64,000 nucleotides of DNA from Aalborgiella sp963841045 (GCA_963841045.1 CAWJBD010000003.1:248001-312000); one strand, 5' to 3'; shown: positions 17,789-26,877, numbered from the stretch's first letter. Notes: generated by a model not told the origin, from the letters alone. Program-made: numbers and translations.

Positions 17789-18289
17789 TCACACCACATC
17801 CGCCACTGGTGCTTGGCTCAGTGCTTGCAGTGCAGCAGGTGTCACTTCAAACACCGCATGCGGATGTCCCGCCGCTGCCCAAATGGTTTGAAATCTGAAC
17901 AGCTCTTTGTCTAACAATGTGACTGGTGGTGAAATATGCGCCACAGGCGCAACGCCGCCAATGGTAAAACCTGTTTTAGATTTGACGAAATCGGCATCGG
18001 CGCGGCCCAGTTTGGCAGTGCCTTCACAAACCAAGGCTTGCACCTTGGCTTCATCTACCCGTTTGTCACCCGATGTGATGACCAGCACCGCGGCATCGTC
18101 AGACTTGCGGCGAAAAATAATGCTCTTGGCAATTTGCCCCAACGCTACACCCAAGGCATCGGCCGCTTGTTGTGCAGTGCGTGCAGCGTCATCTAACATA
18201 ACAGGTTGGTGCGAATGACCCGCTTTTTGCAAGAAATCGGCGACACGCTGAACACCCTCGGGGCGCTGTGTTGTTTCGTTCTGCGCCAT
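17789..18289 (-). CDS. YbaK/EbsC-family aminoacyl-tRNA deacylase
   Basis: A 166-residue editing-domain protein. Family features are AKSIIFRRKSDDAAVLVITSG, KVDEAKV-like text (RVDEAKVQAL) and the TGFTIGGVAPVAH loop. These proteins hydrolyse mischarged aminoacyl-tRNA (Cys-tRNAPro, Ala-tRNAPro and similar); the exact substrate cannot be set from sequence. The start overlaps the stop of mvaB as TGATG, so it is translationally coupled. Confidence 0.85.
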   Translation of the reverse strand: MAQNETTQRPEGVQRVADFLQKAGHSHQPVMLDDAARTAQQAADALGVALGQIAKSIIFRRKSDDAAVLVITSGDKRVDEAKVQALVCEGTAKLGRADADFVKSKTGFTIGGVAPVAHISPPVTLLDKELFRFQTIWAAAGHPHAVFEVTPAALQALSQAPVADVV

Positions 18290-19209
18290 CAGCCCAGCCT
18301 TTTGTTCATCAGTGCTTTGGCAGCACGTGAGTTGGTCGGACGTTGCAAAAAGTCGCTGATGAATTGCCCCGCATCGATTAATTTGTCCATGTCAATGCCC
18401 GTTTCAATACCCATACCATGCAGCAGGTACACCACATCTTCAGTAGCCACGTTACCCGTCGCACCCTTGGCATAAGGGCAACCACCCAAACCAGCGATGG
18501 AGGTGTCATATTGCCAAATGCCCATTTCTAGACAGCGCAAGGTATTGCCCAGTGCTTGACCGTAGGTATCGTGAAAGTGTCCTGAAATATCATTGATGTC
18601 GTACACCGACAGCGCCGCTTCCATGGCTCGCTGCACTTTGACAGGCGTGCCCACACCAATGGTGTCCGCCACGCCGATGTGCTGCACACCAATTTCTTTC
18701 ATGAGCTGTGCCACCATTTTGACGTTGGATGGTGCTATATCGCCTTCATACGGGCAACCCACGGTGCATGAAATGGCACCACGCACTTTGATGTTTTTCT
18801 CTTTGGCCATGGCCACCACACTGCGAAATCGTTCAATGCTTTCTGCAATGGTGCAATTGATATTGCGCTTGCTGAATGCTTCGCTGGCAGCCGCAAACAC
18901 CACAATTTCGTCCGGCCATGTTGTTTGTGGTCCTGCGATGCTGGCCTCGAAACCCTGCATATTGGGCGTCAGCACCGAATAGCGCACTGCACTGCTGCGC
19001 GAAATACCTGCCATCACCTCTGAGTTGTCAGCCATTTGTGGCACCCACTTTGGGGAGACATAACTGGTGACCTCAATCTCAGTCAGACCAGCCGCTTGCA
19101 GCCTGTGCACCAATTCAATTTTGACGCTGGCTGGAACCGCTTGCTTTTCATTTTGCAAGCCATCGCGTGGCCCCACTTCGACCAATTTCACTTTTGCAGG
19201 TACTGTCAT
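18289..19209 (-). CDS. mvaB: Hydroxymethylglutaryl-CoA lyase
   Basis: Cleaves HMG-CoA to acetoacetate and acetyl-CoA, the last step of leucine degradation. It has the TIM-barrel signature VEVGPRDGLQNE with the catalytic Arg-Asp, the H.HDTYG metal motif (GHFHDTYGQALGN) and the Cys loop GLGGCPYAKGATGNVATED. At 306 residues the length is normal. The start ATG at 19209 (MTVPAKVKLVEVG) is chosen because residues before it are not family-like. The gene directly follows the biotin carboxylase subunit. Confidence 0.93.
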   Translation of the reverse strand: MTVPAKVKLVEVGPRDGLQNEKQAVPASVKIELVHRLQAAGLTEIEVTSYVSPKWVPQMADNSEVMAGISRSSAVRYSVLTPNMQGFEASIAGPQTTWPDEIVVFAAASEAFSKRNINCTIAESIERFRSVVAMAKEKNIKVRGAISCTVGCPYEGDIAPSNVKMVAQLMKEIGVQHIGVADTIGVGTPVKVQRAMEAALSVYDINDISGHFHDTYGQALGNTLRCLEMGIWQYDTSIAGLGGCPYAKGATGNVATEDVVYLLHGMGIETGIDMDKLIDAGQFISDFLQRPTNSRAAKALMNKRLG

Positions 19210-19252
19210 CTTGTTTCCTGTATTTTTATATGCAGTCAATCAATATCTGTTT

Positions 19253-21391
19253 TCAAGCTACGCTTAACTTTAGCAACTCTGCCCCTTCAGCCACTTGGTC
19301 GCCTGGTAAGTACAGTAGCTCCTCTACCACGCCATCTGACGGCGAGCAAATGGTGTGTTCCATTTTCATCGCGTCCATGACCGCCAAGGCTTGGCCTTTG
19401 CTGACCTTGTCACCCTTTTGAATAGAGAAAGAAACCACTTTGCCCGGCATGGGTGCAGTCAAACGACCGCCCTCTTCATGCACTTCGCCAGCATGTGCCA
19501 GCTGGTCGTTTACTATCATTTGTATAGCACCTTTGGCAGTAAATATGCTGGCTACATCCATATTTTGATGTATTTTTGCTTGAATACGTTGCCCCGCAAA
19601 TTGCACATCAATCCCAGTTGCGGTTGGTAAATAATCCAATGCACCACTGATGTCGCCAACTGTTAAATGCAATGCACCTCCGTGTAAATATCGCAATTGA
19701 GCAGATACGGGTTCACCATAAATTTCAAATTCGAAATTTCGAACACGTTCACCATGCGATTGCCAGCCATCAACTTTGCCCCAAGGATCAGCCCAATTCG
19801 ACGCGTTGAGTTTTTCCGTTTTGGCAGCGCCATTCACTTCAGACTGCAAGGTGTTGGCAACTGCCGCTGCCACCGCCAAAACTTTATCGATGGGCTTCTG
19901 GTTGAACAAGGCTTTTTCTTCTCTCGGAATTAAACCAGTATCCAAATTAGCCGTTGCAAACGATTCACTGTTCACCACATGGCGCAAAAACTGCACATTG
20001 GACTGCAAACCGACAATGTGCGTTTGTGACAAAGCCTTGTCCATGCGCGCCAAGGCTTGTTCGCGCGTGGCACCATGCACAATCAACTTGGCAATCATGG
20101 GGTCGTAGTAAGGCGAAATGGCATCGCCTGCGCGAACACCTGAGTCCACCCGTACAGACACTGCCGAAATCGAATCGCTGGCGTTTTGAAATGCGACATG
20201 CTCTGGCAATGCATATACATTGATATCACCAATGGCAGGCATGAATTGCTTGTCTGGGTTTTCGGCACAAATACGCGCTTCAATCGCATGTCCGTTGATT
20301 TGCAAATCTTGTTGTTGCAAGGGCAGTTTTTCACCATTGGCTACGCGTAATTGCCACTCCACCAAATCCAAACCCGTAATCGCTTCAGTCACTGGATGCT
20401 CAACCTGCAAGCGCGTGTTCATCTCCATGAAATAAAAGGCCCACACTTGCCATTGGTGTGCTGCGCTGCCCGCGGGGTCTAATTTCCCTTGAGGCGGCTC
20501 GGCGGGAAATTCTGCATCAACCGTTTCCACAATGAATTCAACCGTGCCAGCGCCCACATAATTCACGGCACGCGCAGCGGCAATGGCTGTGGCACCCATT
20601 TGTTCACGCATGGCTGGCGACAAGCCAGGTGCTGGCGCTTCTTCCAAGACTTTTTGATGGCGGCGTTGCACCGAACAATCGCGTTCAAACAAATGCACAT
20701 AGTTGCCGTGCGTGTCGCCAAACACTTGTATCTCAATATGACGCGGACGTTGCACGTATTTTTCGATCAACACATTGTCGTCACCAAAACTGTTGATGGC
20801 TTCGCGTTTGCATGAAGACAATGCTGCTGCAAAGTCGGCTGCCTTTTCCACAATGCGCATGCCTTTGCCACCACCGCCCGCGCTGGCTTTGATGAGCACG
20901 GGGTAGCCAATCGCATCGGCTTGCATTTGTAAATACGCCGCATCTTGGTTGGCACCGTGGTAACCAGGCACCAATGGCACGCCGGCTTTTTCCATCAACT
21001 GTTTGGACTCTGCTTTCAAACCCATGGCCTGTATGGCGCTGGCTGGTGGGCCAATGAATACCAAACCGGCTTGTGAGCAACTGTCTGCAAAGGCATCGTT
21101 TTCACTCAAAAAGCCGTAGCCAGGGTGAATGGCCTGTGCGCCCGTTTGCTTGGCCGCATCAATGATGGTTTGCCAACGCAGGTAACTGTCTTTGGGCGCA
21201 TTGCCTGCATTTGGGTTGCTGCCATCGCCCACATCGCCAATGGCAATGGCTTCGTCGCAAGCCATCACATGCTTGGAATGCGCATCGACAGGTGAATAAA
21301 TAGCGACAGTTTTGATTCCTAAGCGTGCGCAAGTGGCTGCGACTCGGCAAGCAATTTCACCGCGATTGGCTATCAGTATTTTTTTGAACAT
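19253..21391 (-). CDS. liuD: 3-methylcrotonyl-CoA carboxylase biotin-containing alpha subunit (with repeat-B insert)
   Basis: A 712-residue acyl-CoA carboxylase alpha subunit. It has a biotin carboxylase domain (1-450: KILIANRGEIACRV, ATP-grasp KASAGGGGKGMR, MEMNTRLQVEHPVTE), a BT-like linker and a C-terminal biotinyl domain with AMKMEH. Its substrate is inferred from neighbours (liuB, liuC, mvaB) as 3-methylcrotonyl-CoA. Between VEFIVE and FYFMEMNTR, where the family has only a short turn, it carries about 30 extra residues including EPPQGKLDPAGSA. These are encoded by a copy of repeat family B (20439-20504). The reading frame stays open, so the enzyme may be active with an enlarged loop near the active-site face. 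The next gene, mvaB, starts 43 bases downstream. Confidence 0.9.
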   Translation of the reverse strand: MFKKILIANRGEIACRVAATCARLGIKTVAIYSPVDAHSKHVMACDEAIAIGDVGDGSNPNAGNAPKDSYLRWQTIIDAAKQTGAQAIHPGYGFLSENDAFADSCSQAGLVFIGPPASAIQAMGLKAESKQLMEKAGVPLVPGYHGANQDAAYLQMQADAIGYPVLIKASAGGGGKGMRIVEKAADFAAALSSCKREAINSFGDDNVLIEKYVQRPRHIEIQVFGDTHGNYVHLFERDCSVQRRHQKVLEEAPAPGLSPAMREQMGATAIAAARAVNYVGAGTVEFIVETVDAEFPAEPPQGKLDPAGSAAHQWQVWAFYFMEMNTRLQVEHPVTEAITGLDLVEWQLRVANGEKLPLQQQDLQINGHAIEARICAENPDKQFMPAIGDINVYALPEHVAFQNASDSISAVSVRVDSGVRAGDAISPYYDPMIAKLIVHGATREQALARMDKALSQTHIVGLQSNVQFLRHVVNSESFATANLDTGLIPREEKALFNQKPIDKVLAVAAAVANTLQSEVNGAAKTEKLNASNWADPWGKVDGWQSHGERVRNFEFEIYGEPVSAQLRYLHGGALHLTVGDISGALDYLPTATGIDVQFAGQRIQAKIHQNMDVASIFTAKGAIQMIVNDQLAHAGEVHEEGGRLTAPMPGKVVSFSIQKGDKVSKGQALAVMDAMKMEHTICSPSDGVVEELLYLPGDQVAEGAELLKLSVA
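20439..20504 (-). repeat. Repeat family B, copy inside liuD
   Basis: On the coding strand: GCCGAGCCGCCTCAAGG, AAATTAGACCCCGCGGGCAG, CGCAGCAC, then GTGTGGGCC. The same succession (GACGAGCCGCCTCTAGG, GAATTAGCCCCCTCGGGG, GGCAGCGCAGTACGC, AGCGTGGGGG) is in the radical SAM gene at 58941. Both are read in the same frame. Confidence 0.82.
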
Positions 21392-21436
21392 TTTGTATCT
21401 GTATATTTAAATTGCAATCACTGTTTCAATCAATTT

Positions 21437-22154
21437 TTATGTGGTGCTTCCCACATTTCCCGTATCGTCACTGAACCAATTCTTTAAACGATTCAAGACC
21501 GCCTTGAGGTATTTGAACAAGACGATCACCAGCCAAATACTCAGCACCAGTACCACAAACAGCGTGATGCCAAAGGTTACTGGGTAATTGGTAGCCAACC
21601 ACATCATGCCCATCACCGCGCCCTCTTCAGCCAAGCTCACGGCGACATTACTAAAGGGTTCAGGGAGATGTGTTCACGGCTGCGCGTGTGGTCGCTTTGG
21701 TGGCAAATGAGGTGGCAGCCAAAGCGCCGCCCATCAAACCCGCTACCGTACCCATGGTGGCACTGTCTGCGCCAAACACACCGGCTGCCAGCGCTGCACC
21801 TGCAGGCACACGTATGACCGAATGCACCATGTCCCACAGCGAATCGACACCCGGAATTTTGTCGGCAAAGAATTCAACAAACAACATGAAGCCACTGGCT
21901 GACAACATCGCTGGGTGTTGCAGTATTTTCAAACCTGCAGGTAATGGCAACCAACCCAACATGCCAGCCGCACCAGTGATAAAAACAACCAAATACAAAC
22001 GAATGCCACTGGCCCAGCCCAGCGCTGCAGCCAATGCAGCCAGACCAGCCATATCTAAACCACCTACCACTTTGGAAGCAGCACCCGCAACATCACCTGT
22101 ATTGCCAAAGAGGTTGGCTATGAGTTGCTGAATGTAGGGTAAAAATGCGTCCAT
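21437..22154 (-). pseudogene. DUF4126 membrane protein, split by a +1 frameshift
   Basis: The first frame gives 164 residues (MDAFLPYIQQLIANLFG..., DUF4126 core with LAAALGWASGIRLYLVVFITG) and stops at VNTSP. The remainder continues in the next frame as EPFSNVAVSLAEEGAVMGM, a membrane helix and a basic end. The junction reads TCT-CCC-TGA-A; one C less gives TCT-CCT-GAA and the uninterrupted NTSPEPFSN expected for the family. The gene lies inside the liu cluster, between liuC and liuD. It encodes several membrane helices; its function is unknown. CCC-TGA is also a plausible +1 slippage site, but a sequence error is simpler. Confidence 0.75.
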
Positions 22155-22991
22155 TTTTAACTCCGTTTATTTCGACGACGATTTGGGCAACGCTGTCCAG
22201 CCCACTATTCATCCAACTGGGTTTACGTTTTTCTAAAAAAGCAGAAACGCCTTCTTTACCTTGCTCGCTGGCACGGCAGTTGGCAATGCCTTGCACGGTT
22301 TGGTCAATCAATGTTGGTTGATGTCACTGTGTGCTACCCACTGCAACAAATCTTTGCATGCCTTCACCGCTTGCGGGCTGTTGCTGCACAATGTGCTGGC
22401 AATGGCGTTCACTTTTTCATCCAAGGCTTCAACTGTAGACACCACTTCGTGCACAAAACCGATACGCAAAGCTTCAGCTGCAGAAAACCGCTCAGCTGTT
22501 AAAAAATAACGGTGTGCGGCTCGCGGTCCCATGGCACGAATGACGTAGGGGCTGATGGTGGCTGGATACAAACCCAGCTTCACTTCACTCAGACAATAAT
22601 TGGCAGTGTCTATTGACACCACCATATCGCACACCGATACCAAGCCCATGCCACCCGCATACACATCGCCTTGAACGCGCGCGACGGTTGGTTTGGGGCA
22701 TTCATACATCACTTGCAACATGCGCGCCAATTGGCTGGCATCGGCCACATTTTCGTCGTGCGAATAATCGGCCATTTTGCGCATCCAATTCAAATCCGCA
22801 CCGGCACAAAATGCAGGCCCTTGTGCCGCCAGCACAATGCAACGCACATCGTCATCTTGCCCCAGCGTTTCAAACGCTTGTGTCAATTGCGCAATCACTT
22901 CCTCATTAAACGCATTGCGAACATCCGGTCGCACCAGTGTGACTTGCGCGACGTGAAGTGAGGGTTTGCTAATTAAAACAGCTTGACTCAT
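22093..22991 (-). CDS. liuC: Methylglutaconyl-CoA hydratase / enoyl-CoA hydratase, C-terminus frameshifted
   Basis: Crotonase-fold hydratase of the leucine pathway. The start ATG at 22991 (MSQAVLIS) has AAGGA upstream and lies 10 bases after liuB. Signatures: PDVRNAFNEEVIAQL, the oxyanion region AFCAGADLNWM and GDVYAGGMGLVSVCDM with the catalytic Glu in SEVKLGLYPATISPYV. The frame stops at 22308 after HSDINQH. The last family segment, LIDQTVQGIANCRASEQGKEG with FLEKRKPSW, follows in another frame, which needs one additional base near 22311-22314. That frame then runs on to 22093, past where the family ends, overlapping the DUF4126 start. Only about 35 C-terminal residues are affected. Confidence 0.82.
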
Positions 22992-23001
22992 TTGCGCATC
23001 C

Positions 23002-24624
23002 TTACATCCGGAATATGCCAAATTTGGCATCGGGTATCGGTGCATTCAACGCCGCGGACAAGCCCAAAGCCAAAACCTTGCGCGTGTCGACTGGGTTGAT
23101 GATGCCGTCGTCCCACAATCGCGCTGTGGCGTAGTATGGATGGCCTTGGGTTTCGTATTGGGCTTTGATGGGCGCTTTGAATGCGGCTTCTTCTTCGGCA
23201 CTCCAAGCGCCGCCTTTGGCTTCAATGCCGTCACGTTTGACAGTAGCCAAAACGGATGCCGCTTGCTCACCGCCCATCACGCTGATGCGCGCGTTGGGCC
23301 ACATCCAGACAAAGCGTGGGTCATACGCGCGACCACACATGCCGTAGTTACCAGCACCAAAACTACCGCCAATGATGATGGTGAATTTCGGCACGTTGGC
23401 AGTAGCCACGGCTGTCACCATTTTGGCGCCGTGACGTGCAATGCCCTCGTTTTCGTATTTACGCCCCACCATAAAGCCGGTGATGTTTTGTAAAAACACC
23501 AATGGAATTTTGCGCTGGCAACAAATCTCGATGAAATGTGCCCCTTTTTGCGCTGATTCGCTGAACAAAATACCGTTGTTGGCAATGATGCCCACTTGCA
23601 TGCCTTCGATGCGGGCGAAACCGCAAATAAGCGTAGCGCCAAAGCGTGCTTTGAATTCGTCAAAATCGCTGCCATCGACCACGCGGGCAATGATTTCGCG
23701 CACATCAAACGGTTTGCGGGTGTCCACCGGAATCACGCCATACAATTCTTCTGCTGCATATTTAGGAGCAATACTGGCAGATACTGCGCTGGCTACAGCC
23801 TTATTTTTATTCAAATTTTTGACAGCTTGGCGCGCTATGGCCAAAGCATGCAAATCGTTTTGTGCCAAATGATCGGCCACGCCGGACAAACGTGTGTGCA
23901 CATCACCACCGCCCAAATCTTCGCTGCTCACCACTTCACCAGTGGCCGCTTTCACCAAGGGTGGACCGCCTAAAAAGATGGTGCCTTGGTTTTTGACAAT
24001 CACTGTTTCGTCACTCATGGCAGGCACATAGGCTCCACCTGCGGTACAACTGCCCATCACCACTGCAATTTGTGCGATGCCTTTGGCGCTCATTTGCGCT
24101 TGGTTGAAAAAGATACGACCAAAGTGATCACGGTCAGGAAACACCTCGTCTTGATTCGGCAAATTGGCACCGCCAGAGTCCACCAAATAAATACATGGCA
24201 ACTGGTTCTGCTGGGCAATTTCTTGCGCCCGTAAATGTTTCTTCACCGTCAGCGGGTAATACGTGCCGCCTTTGACGGTGGCGTCGTTGCACACAATCAT
24301 GCATTCAATCCCATTGACACGGCCAATTCCAGCTATCAGACCTGCCGCTGGCGCACTGTCGCTGCCGTCTTTGTCTGGGTACATGCCCATGGCTGCCAAT
24401 GGCGCAACTTCCAAAAATGGCGAGCCTGGATCCAGCAGTTGGGTCACACGGTCGCGCGGTAACAATTTGCCACGCGCCAAATGTTTGCTGCGCGCAGCTT
24501 CGCCGCCACCCAATTGAACTTGCTTCAGTTTTTGTTTCAAATCATCGGTCAAAGCGCGCATGGCAGCCGCGTTGGCAACAAAGTCGGCTGAACGGGCTAT
24601 GAGTTTGGTTTCAATGACGGGCAT
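23002..24624 (-). CDS. liuB: Methylcrotonyl-CoA carboxylase beta subunit (carboxyltransferase)
   Basis: A 540-residue carboxyltransferase of the acyl-CoA carboxylase beta family, near the usual length for MccB. Signatures: KLLPRDRVTQLLDPGSPFLE, the SGGANLPNQDEVFPD segment typical of MCC rather than propionyl-CoA carboxylase, GSCTAGGAYVPAMSDE, NITGFMVGRKYE and GGSFGAGNYGMCGRAYDP. The start ATG at 24624 (MPVIETKL) is chosen because the upstream 24 codons are not family-like. It is the first liu gene of the cluster. A perfect palindromic operator-like site lies 130-165 bases upstream. No isovaleryl-CoA dehydrogenase gene is in this window. Confidence 0.92.
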   Translation of the reverse strand: MPVIETKLIARSADFVANAAAMRALTDDLKQKLKQVQLGGGEAARSKHLARGKLLPRDRVTQLLDPGSPFLEVAPLAAMGMYPDKDGSDSAPAAGLIAGIGRVNGIECMIVCNDATVKGGTYYPLTVKKHLRAQEIAQQNQLPCIYLVDSGGANLPNQDEVFPDRDHFGRIFFNQAQMSAKGIAQIAVVMGSCTAGGAYVPAMSDETVIVKNQGTIFLGGPPLVKAATGEVVSSEDLGGGDVHTRLSGVADHLAQNDLHALAIARQAVKNLNKNKAVASAVSASIAPKYAAEELYGVIPVDTRKPFDVREIIARVVDGSDFDEFKARFGATLICGFARIEGMQVGIIANNGILFSESAQKGAHFIEICCQRKIPLVFLQNITGFMVGRKYENEGIARHGAKMVTAVATANVPKFTIIIGGSFGAGNYGMCGRAYDPRFVWMWPNARISVMGGEQAASVLATVKRDGIEAKGGAWSAEEEAAFKAPIKAQYETQGHPYYATARLWDDGIINPVDTRKVLALGLSAALNAPIPDAKFGIFRM

Positions 24625-24751
24625 GGCTGTTTTCTCAAATTCGTAATGGGTTTGAATCACATCATCATAGTCGCAGCATCCAAAATATTCTGCCAATCAA
24701 GGCTTTTGGCACTGACGGTTACAACGAGCACTCGTTGACGCTAGCACTAAC

Positions 24752-24787
24752 GTTTTGGTTGACGTTTACGTAAACGTCAACCAAAAC
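24752..24787. promoter_or_regulatory. Perfect 36-bp palindrome, probable LiuR-type operator
   Basis: Each half reads GTTTTGGTTGACGTTTAC, so the site is fully symmetric around GTAAAC/GTTTAC. The core TTGACGTTTACGTAAACG resembles the sites I recall for LiuR, the MerR-type regulator of leucine/isovalerate catabolic genes in proteobacteria. It lies upstream of liuB. Transcripts crossing it would form a strong 18-bp hairpin with no U-run after it, so operator function is preferred. The regulator gene is not in the window. Confidence 0.7.
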
Positions 24788-24806
24788 AGACCGATTGTGA
24801 CAGAAA

Positions 24807-25487
24807 TTAACAGCCCAGCAAAGCCGGAAGCTCACTCATGTGCGTAAAAAAATGTTGCACGCCGACTTCTTGCAAGGCCGCTTGACCGGCATAGAAACTG
24901 CCTTCTGAGGTTTCTTTTGGCACAAAGCCAAATACTGTTGCACCAGCCGCCAAGCCTGCAAGCGCACCGTTGGGGCTGTCTTCTATCACCGCGCAATTGG
25001 CAATGGGCACACCCAATGCCTGCGCCGCAGCCCAGTACACGTCAGGGTGTGGCTTGTTTCTGGCTTGCTCCATACCGCTGAATGATCGCCCTGTAAACGC
25101 TGGCATGAGCCCCACTTTGTTCAACTGCAAATGAACTTTGCCGATATCAGCGCCTGAAGCCACCGCAATGCGTCCTGCCAAAGCAGCACTCAAGGTATCG
25201 ACGCATGCATGTATGCCGTGCACAGCTTGTAGGCGCGTCAACAAAGCTTCATCGCGTCGCGCTCGAAACTGGGTCAACCACTGTGGCGTGACTGTTTGCC
25301 CAGTATTGGCATGAATCAAATCCGCACGGTCAACGACTGCATGTCCGACAAAATGGCTGCTGCATTCTTGCATAGACATGGACCAACCCATTTCCGCCAA
25401 CATCTCACGCAAGACGCCATTGGTGATCGGCTCACTGTCGACCAAGACGCCATCGCAATCGAACAGGACAGCTTCAAATCGGGTCAT
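24807..25487 (-). CDS. HAD-superfamily phosphatase (subfamily IA)
   Basis: A 226-residue beta-phosphoglucomutase/phosphoglycolate phosphatase-like enzyme. Motif I is LFDCDGVLVDSEP with the Asp nucleophile at about residue 9. Motif II is the Ser in IAVASGADIGKV, and motif III/IV residues lie in KPHPDVYWAAAQ and VIEDSPNGALAGLAAG. A helical cap is inserted between motifs I and II. The substrate is not predictable. It ends 20 bases from the liu palindrome, so it could also be affected by regulation there. Confidence 0.86.
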   Translation of the reverse strand: MTRFEAVLFDCDGVLVDSEPITNGVLREMLAEMGWSMSMQECSSHFVGHAVVDRADLIHANTGQTVTPQWLTQFRARRDEALLTRLQAVHGIHACVDTLSAALAGRIAVASGADIGKVHLQLNKVGLMPAFTGRSFSGMEQARNKPHPDVYWAAAQALGVPIANCAVIEDSPNGALAGLAAGATVFGFVPKETSEGSFYAGQAALQEVGVQHFFTHMSELPALLGC

Positions 25488-25543
25488 GCGAAGTTCAATT
25501 GCGAAATCTTTGATATAACCGACGAATACATCATTTACCTAGT

Positions 25544-25614
25544 TTGCTATATATTTAATAGCAAACTAGGCAATTAATACGCCGGCTACAGGCCAATTTC
25601 TTATATATTTTTGC
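25544..25614 (+). repeat. Repeat family A, intergenic copy 2
   Basis: Plus-strand order: TTGCTAT...ATAGCA hairpin, ACTAGGCAATTAATACGCC, GGCTACAGGCC, then an AT-rich tail TTTCTTATATATTTTTGC. This is the best-preserved intergenic copy and defines the element as about 70 bp. It fills the gap between the HAD gene and the thiolase gene and reaches the thiolase stop codon. Confidence 0.87.
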
Positions 25615-26795
25615 TAGATGAGCTCTAGCGCAACTGCTGTACCTTCGCCGCCACCAATACACAATGTGGCCAAGCCACGCTTGAGTCCGCGTGCTTTGAG
25701 CGCATACATCAATGTCACCATGATGCGTGCACCACTGGCGCCAACAGGGTGACCCAAAGCGCAAGCACCACCGTTCACATTCAATTTGTCATGCGGCACT
25801 TTCAGCTCTTCCATCAATGCCATGGGTACCACGGCAAAGGCTTCATTCACTTCCCACAAGTCCACATCAGCCACTGTCCAACCGGCTCTGGCCAAGGCTT
25901 TTTGTGTAGCGCCCACAGGTGCAGTGGTGAACCAATTGGGTTCTTGCGCGTGCATGGCATGGCCTTTGATACGGGCCAAGGGTTTGCAGCCCAATTTGGC
26001 AGCGGTGCTGGCGCGCATCATCACCAAAGCGGCAGCGCCGTCGCTGATGGATGAGCTGGAAGCGGCGGTAATGGTGCCGTCTTTTTTGAATGCAGGTTTG
26101 AGCGAACTGATTTTGTCGAGCTTGACTTTGCCAGGCGCTTCATCGGTGCTGACCACCACGTCGCCAGCACGGGTTTTGACGGTGACCGGTGCAATTTCGG
26201 CGCTGAATGCGCCTGATTGGGTGGCAGCTTGTGCGCGTTTGACGCTGGTCACAGCGAATGCGTCTTGCGCTTCGCGGGTGAATTTGTATTTGTCTGCACA
26301 CTCTTCGCCAAAAGTACCCATGGCGCGACCGGGTTCGTAAGCGTCTTCCAAGCCGTCCAACATCATGTGGTCATAAATACGGTCGTGGCCAATGCGTATG
26401 CCGCTGCGCCCTTTGAGCAATAAATGCGGCGCATTGGTCATGCTTTCCATGCCGCCTGCCACCACCACGTCGGCAGTTCCAGCCGCCAACATGTCGTGCG
26501 CAAACATGGCGGCACGCATACCGCTGCCGCACATTTTTGACAATGTGACAGCACCCGCGCTTTTGGGCAAACCGCCTTTGAAACCTGCTTGGCGTGCTGG
26601 CGCTTGACCTTGACCCGCCATCAAACAATTGCCAAACAACACCTCATCAACTGCATCTGGCGAAATACCAGCGCGCTCAACGGCTGCCTTGATGGCAACG
26701 CCACCTAAATCGTGGGCTGACAATGAAGTGAAATCACCCTGAAATGCGCCCATTGGGGTACGGGCTGCGGACACGATAACGATATCATCTGACAT
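25614..26795 (-). CDS. Acetyl-CoA C-acyltransferase (thiolase)
   Basis: A 393-residue thiolase. The nucleophile Cys lies in TLSKMCGSGMRA, the NVNGGACALGHPVGASGARI block carries the catalytic His, and the second Cys is in LATLCIGGGEGTAVALE. The start ATG at 26795 (MSDDIVIVSAARTP) has AAGGAG upstream. It may make acetoacetyl-CoA or split it, which fits acetoacetate from the leucine pathway and beta-oxidation or PHB turnover; the sequence alone does not separate these. The stop codon abuts a repeat-A copy. Confidence 0.9.
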   Translation of the reverse strand: MSDDIVIVSAARTPMGAFQGDFTSLSAHDLGGVAIKAAVERAGISPDAVDEVLFGNCLMAGQGQAPARQAGFKGGLPKSAGAVTLSKMCGSGMRAAMFAHDMLAAGTADVVVAGGMESMTNAPHLLLKGRSGIRIGHDRIYDHMMLDGLEDAYEPGRAMGTFGEECADKYKFTREAQDAFAVTSVKRAQAATQSGAFSAEIAPVTVKTRAGDVVVSTDEAPGKVKLDKISSLKPAFKKDGTITAASSSSISDGAAALVMMRASTAAKLGCKPLARIKGHAMHAQEPNWFTTAPVGATQKALARAGWTVADVDLWEVNEAFAVVPMALMEELKVPHDKLNVNGGACALGHPVGASGARIMVTLMYALKARGLKRGLATLCIGGGEGTAVALELI

Positions 26796-26877
26796 AAAAA
26801 ACTCCTTGCGTAAAAATAAGATTATCCATTTAACTTTCAAAAAAGAATGTCGTTCATGCGACATTCAATGTACGTGT

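Noticed and set aside
21660..21670. Programmed +1 frameshifting at CCC-TGA in the DUF4126 gene
   Set aside because: Not accepted as a mechanism: the site is plausible, but other +1 changes in the window are not at stop codons or slippery sites, so a shared indel cause is simpler.
24752..24787. The palindrome as a Rho-independent terminator for the HAD gene
   Set aside because: No T-run follows on either strand, and the core resembles a LiuR-type operator.
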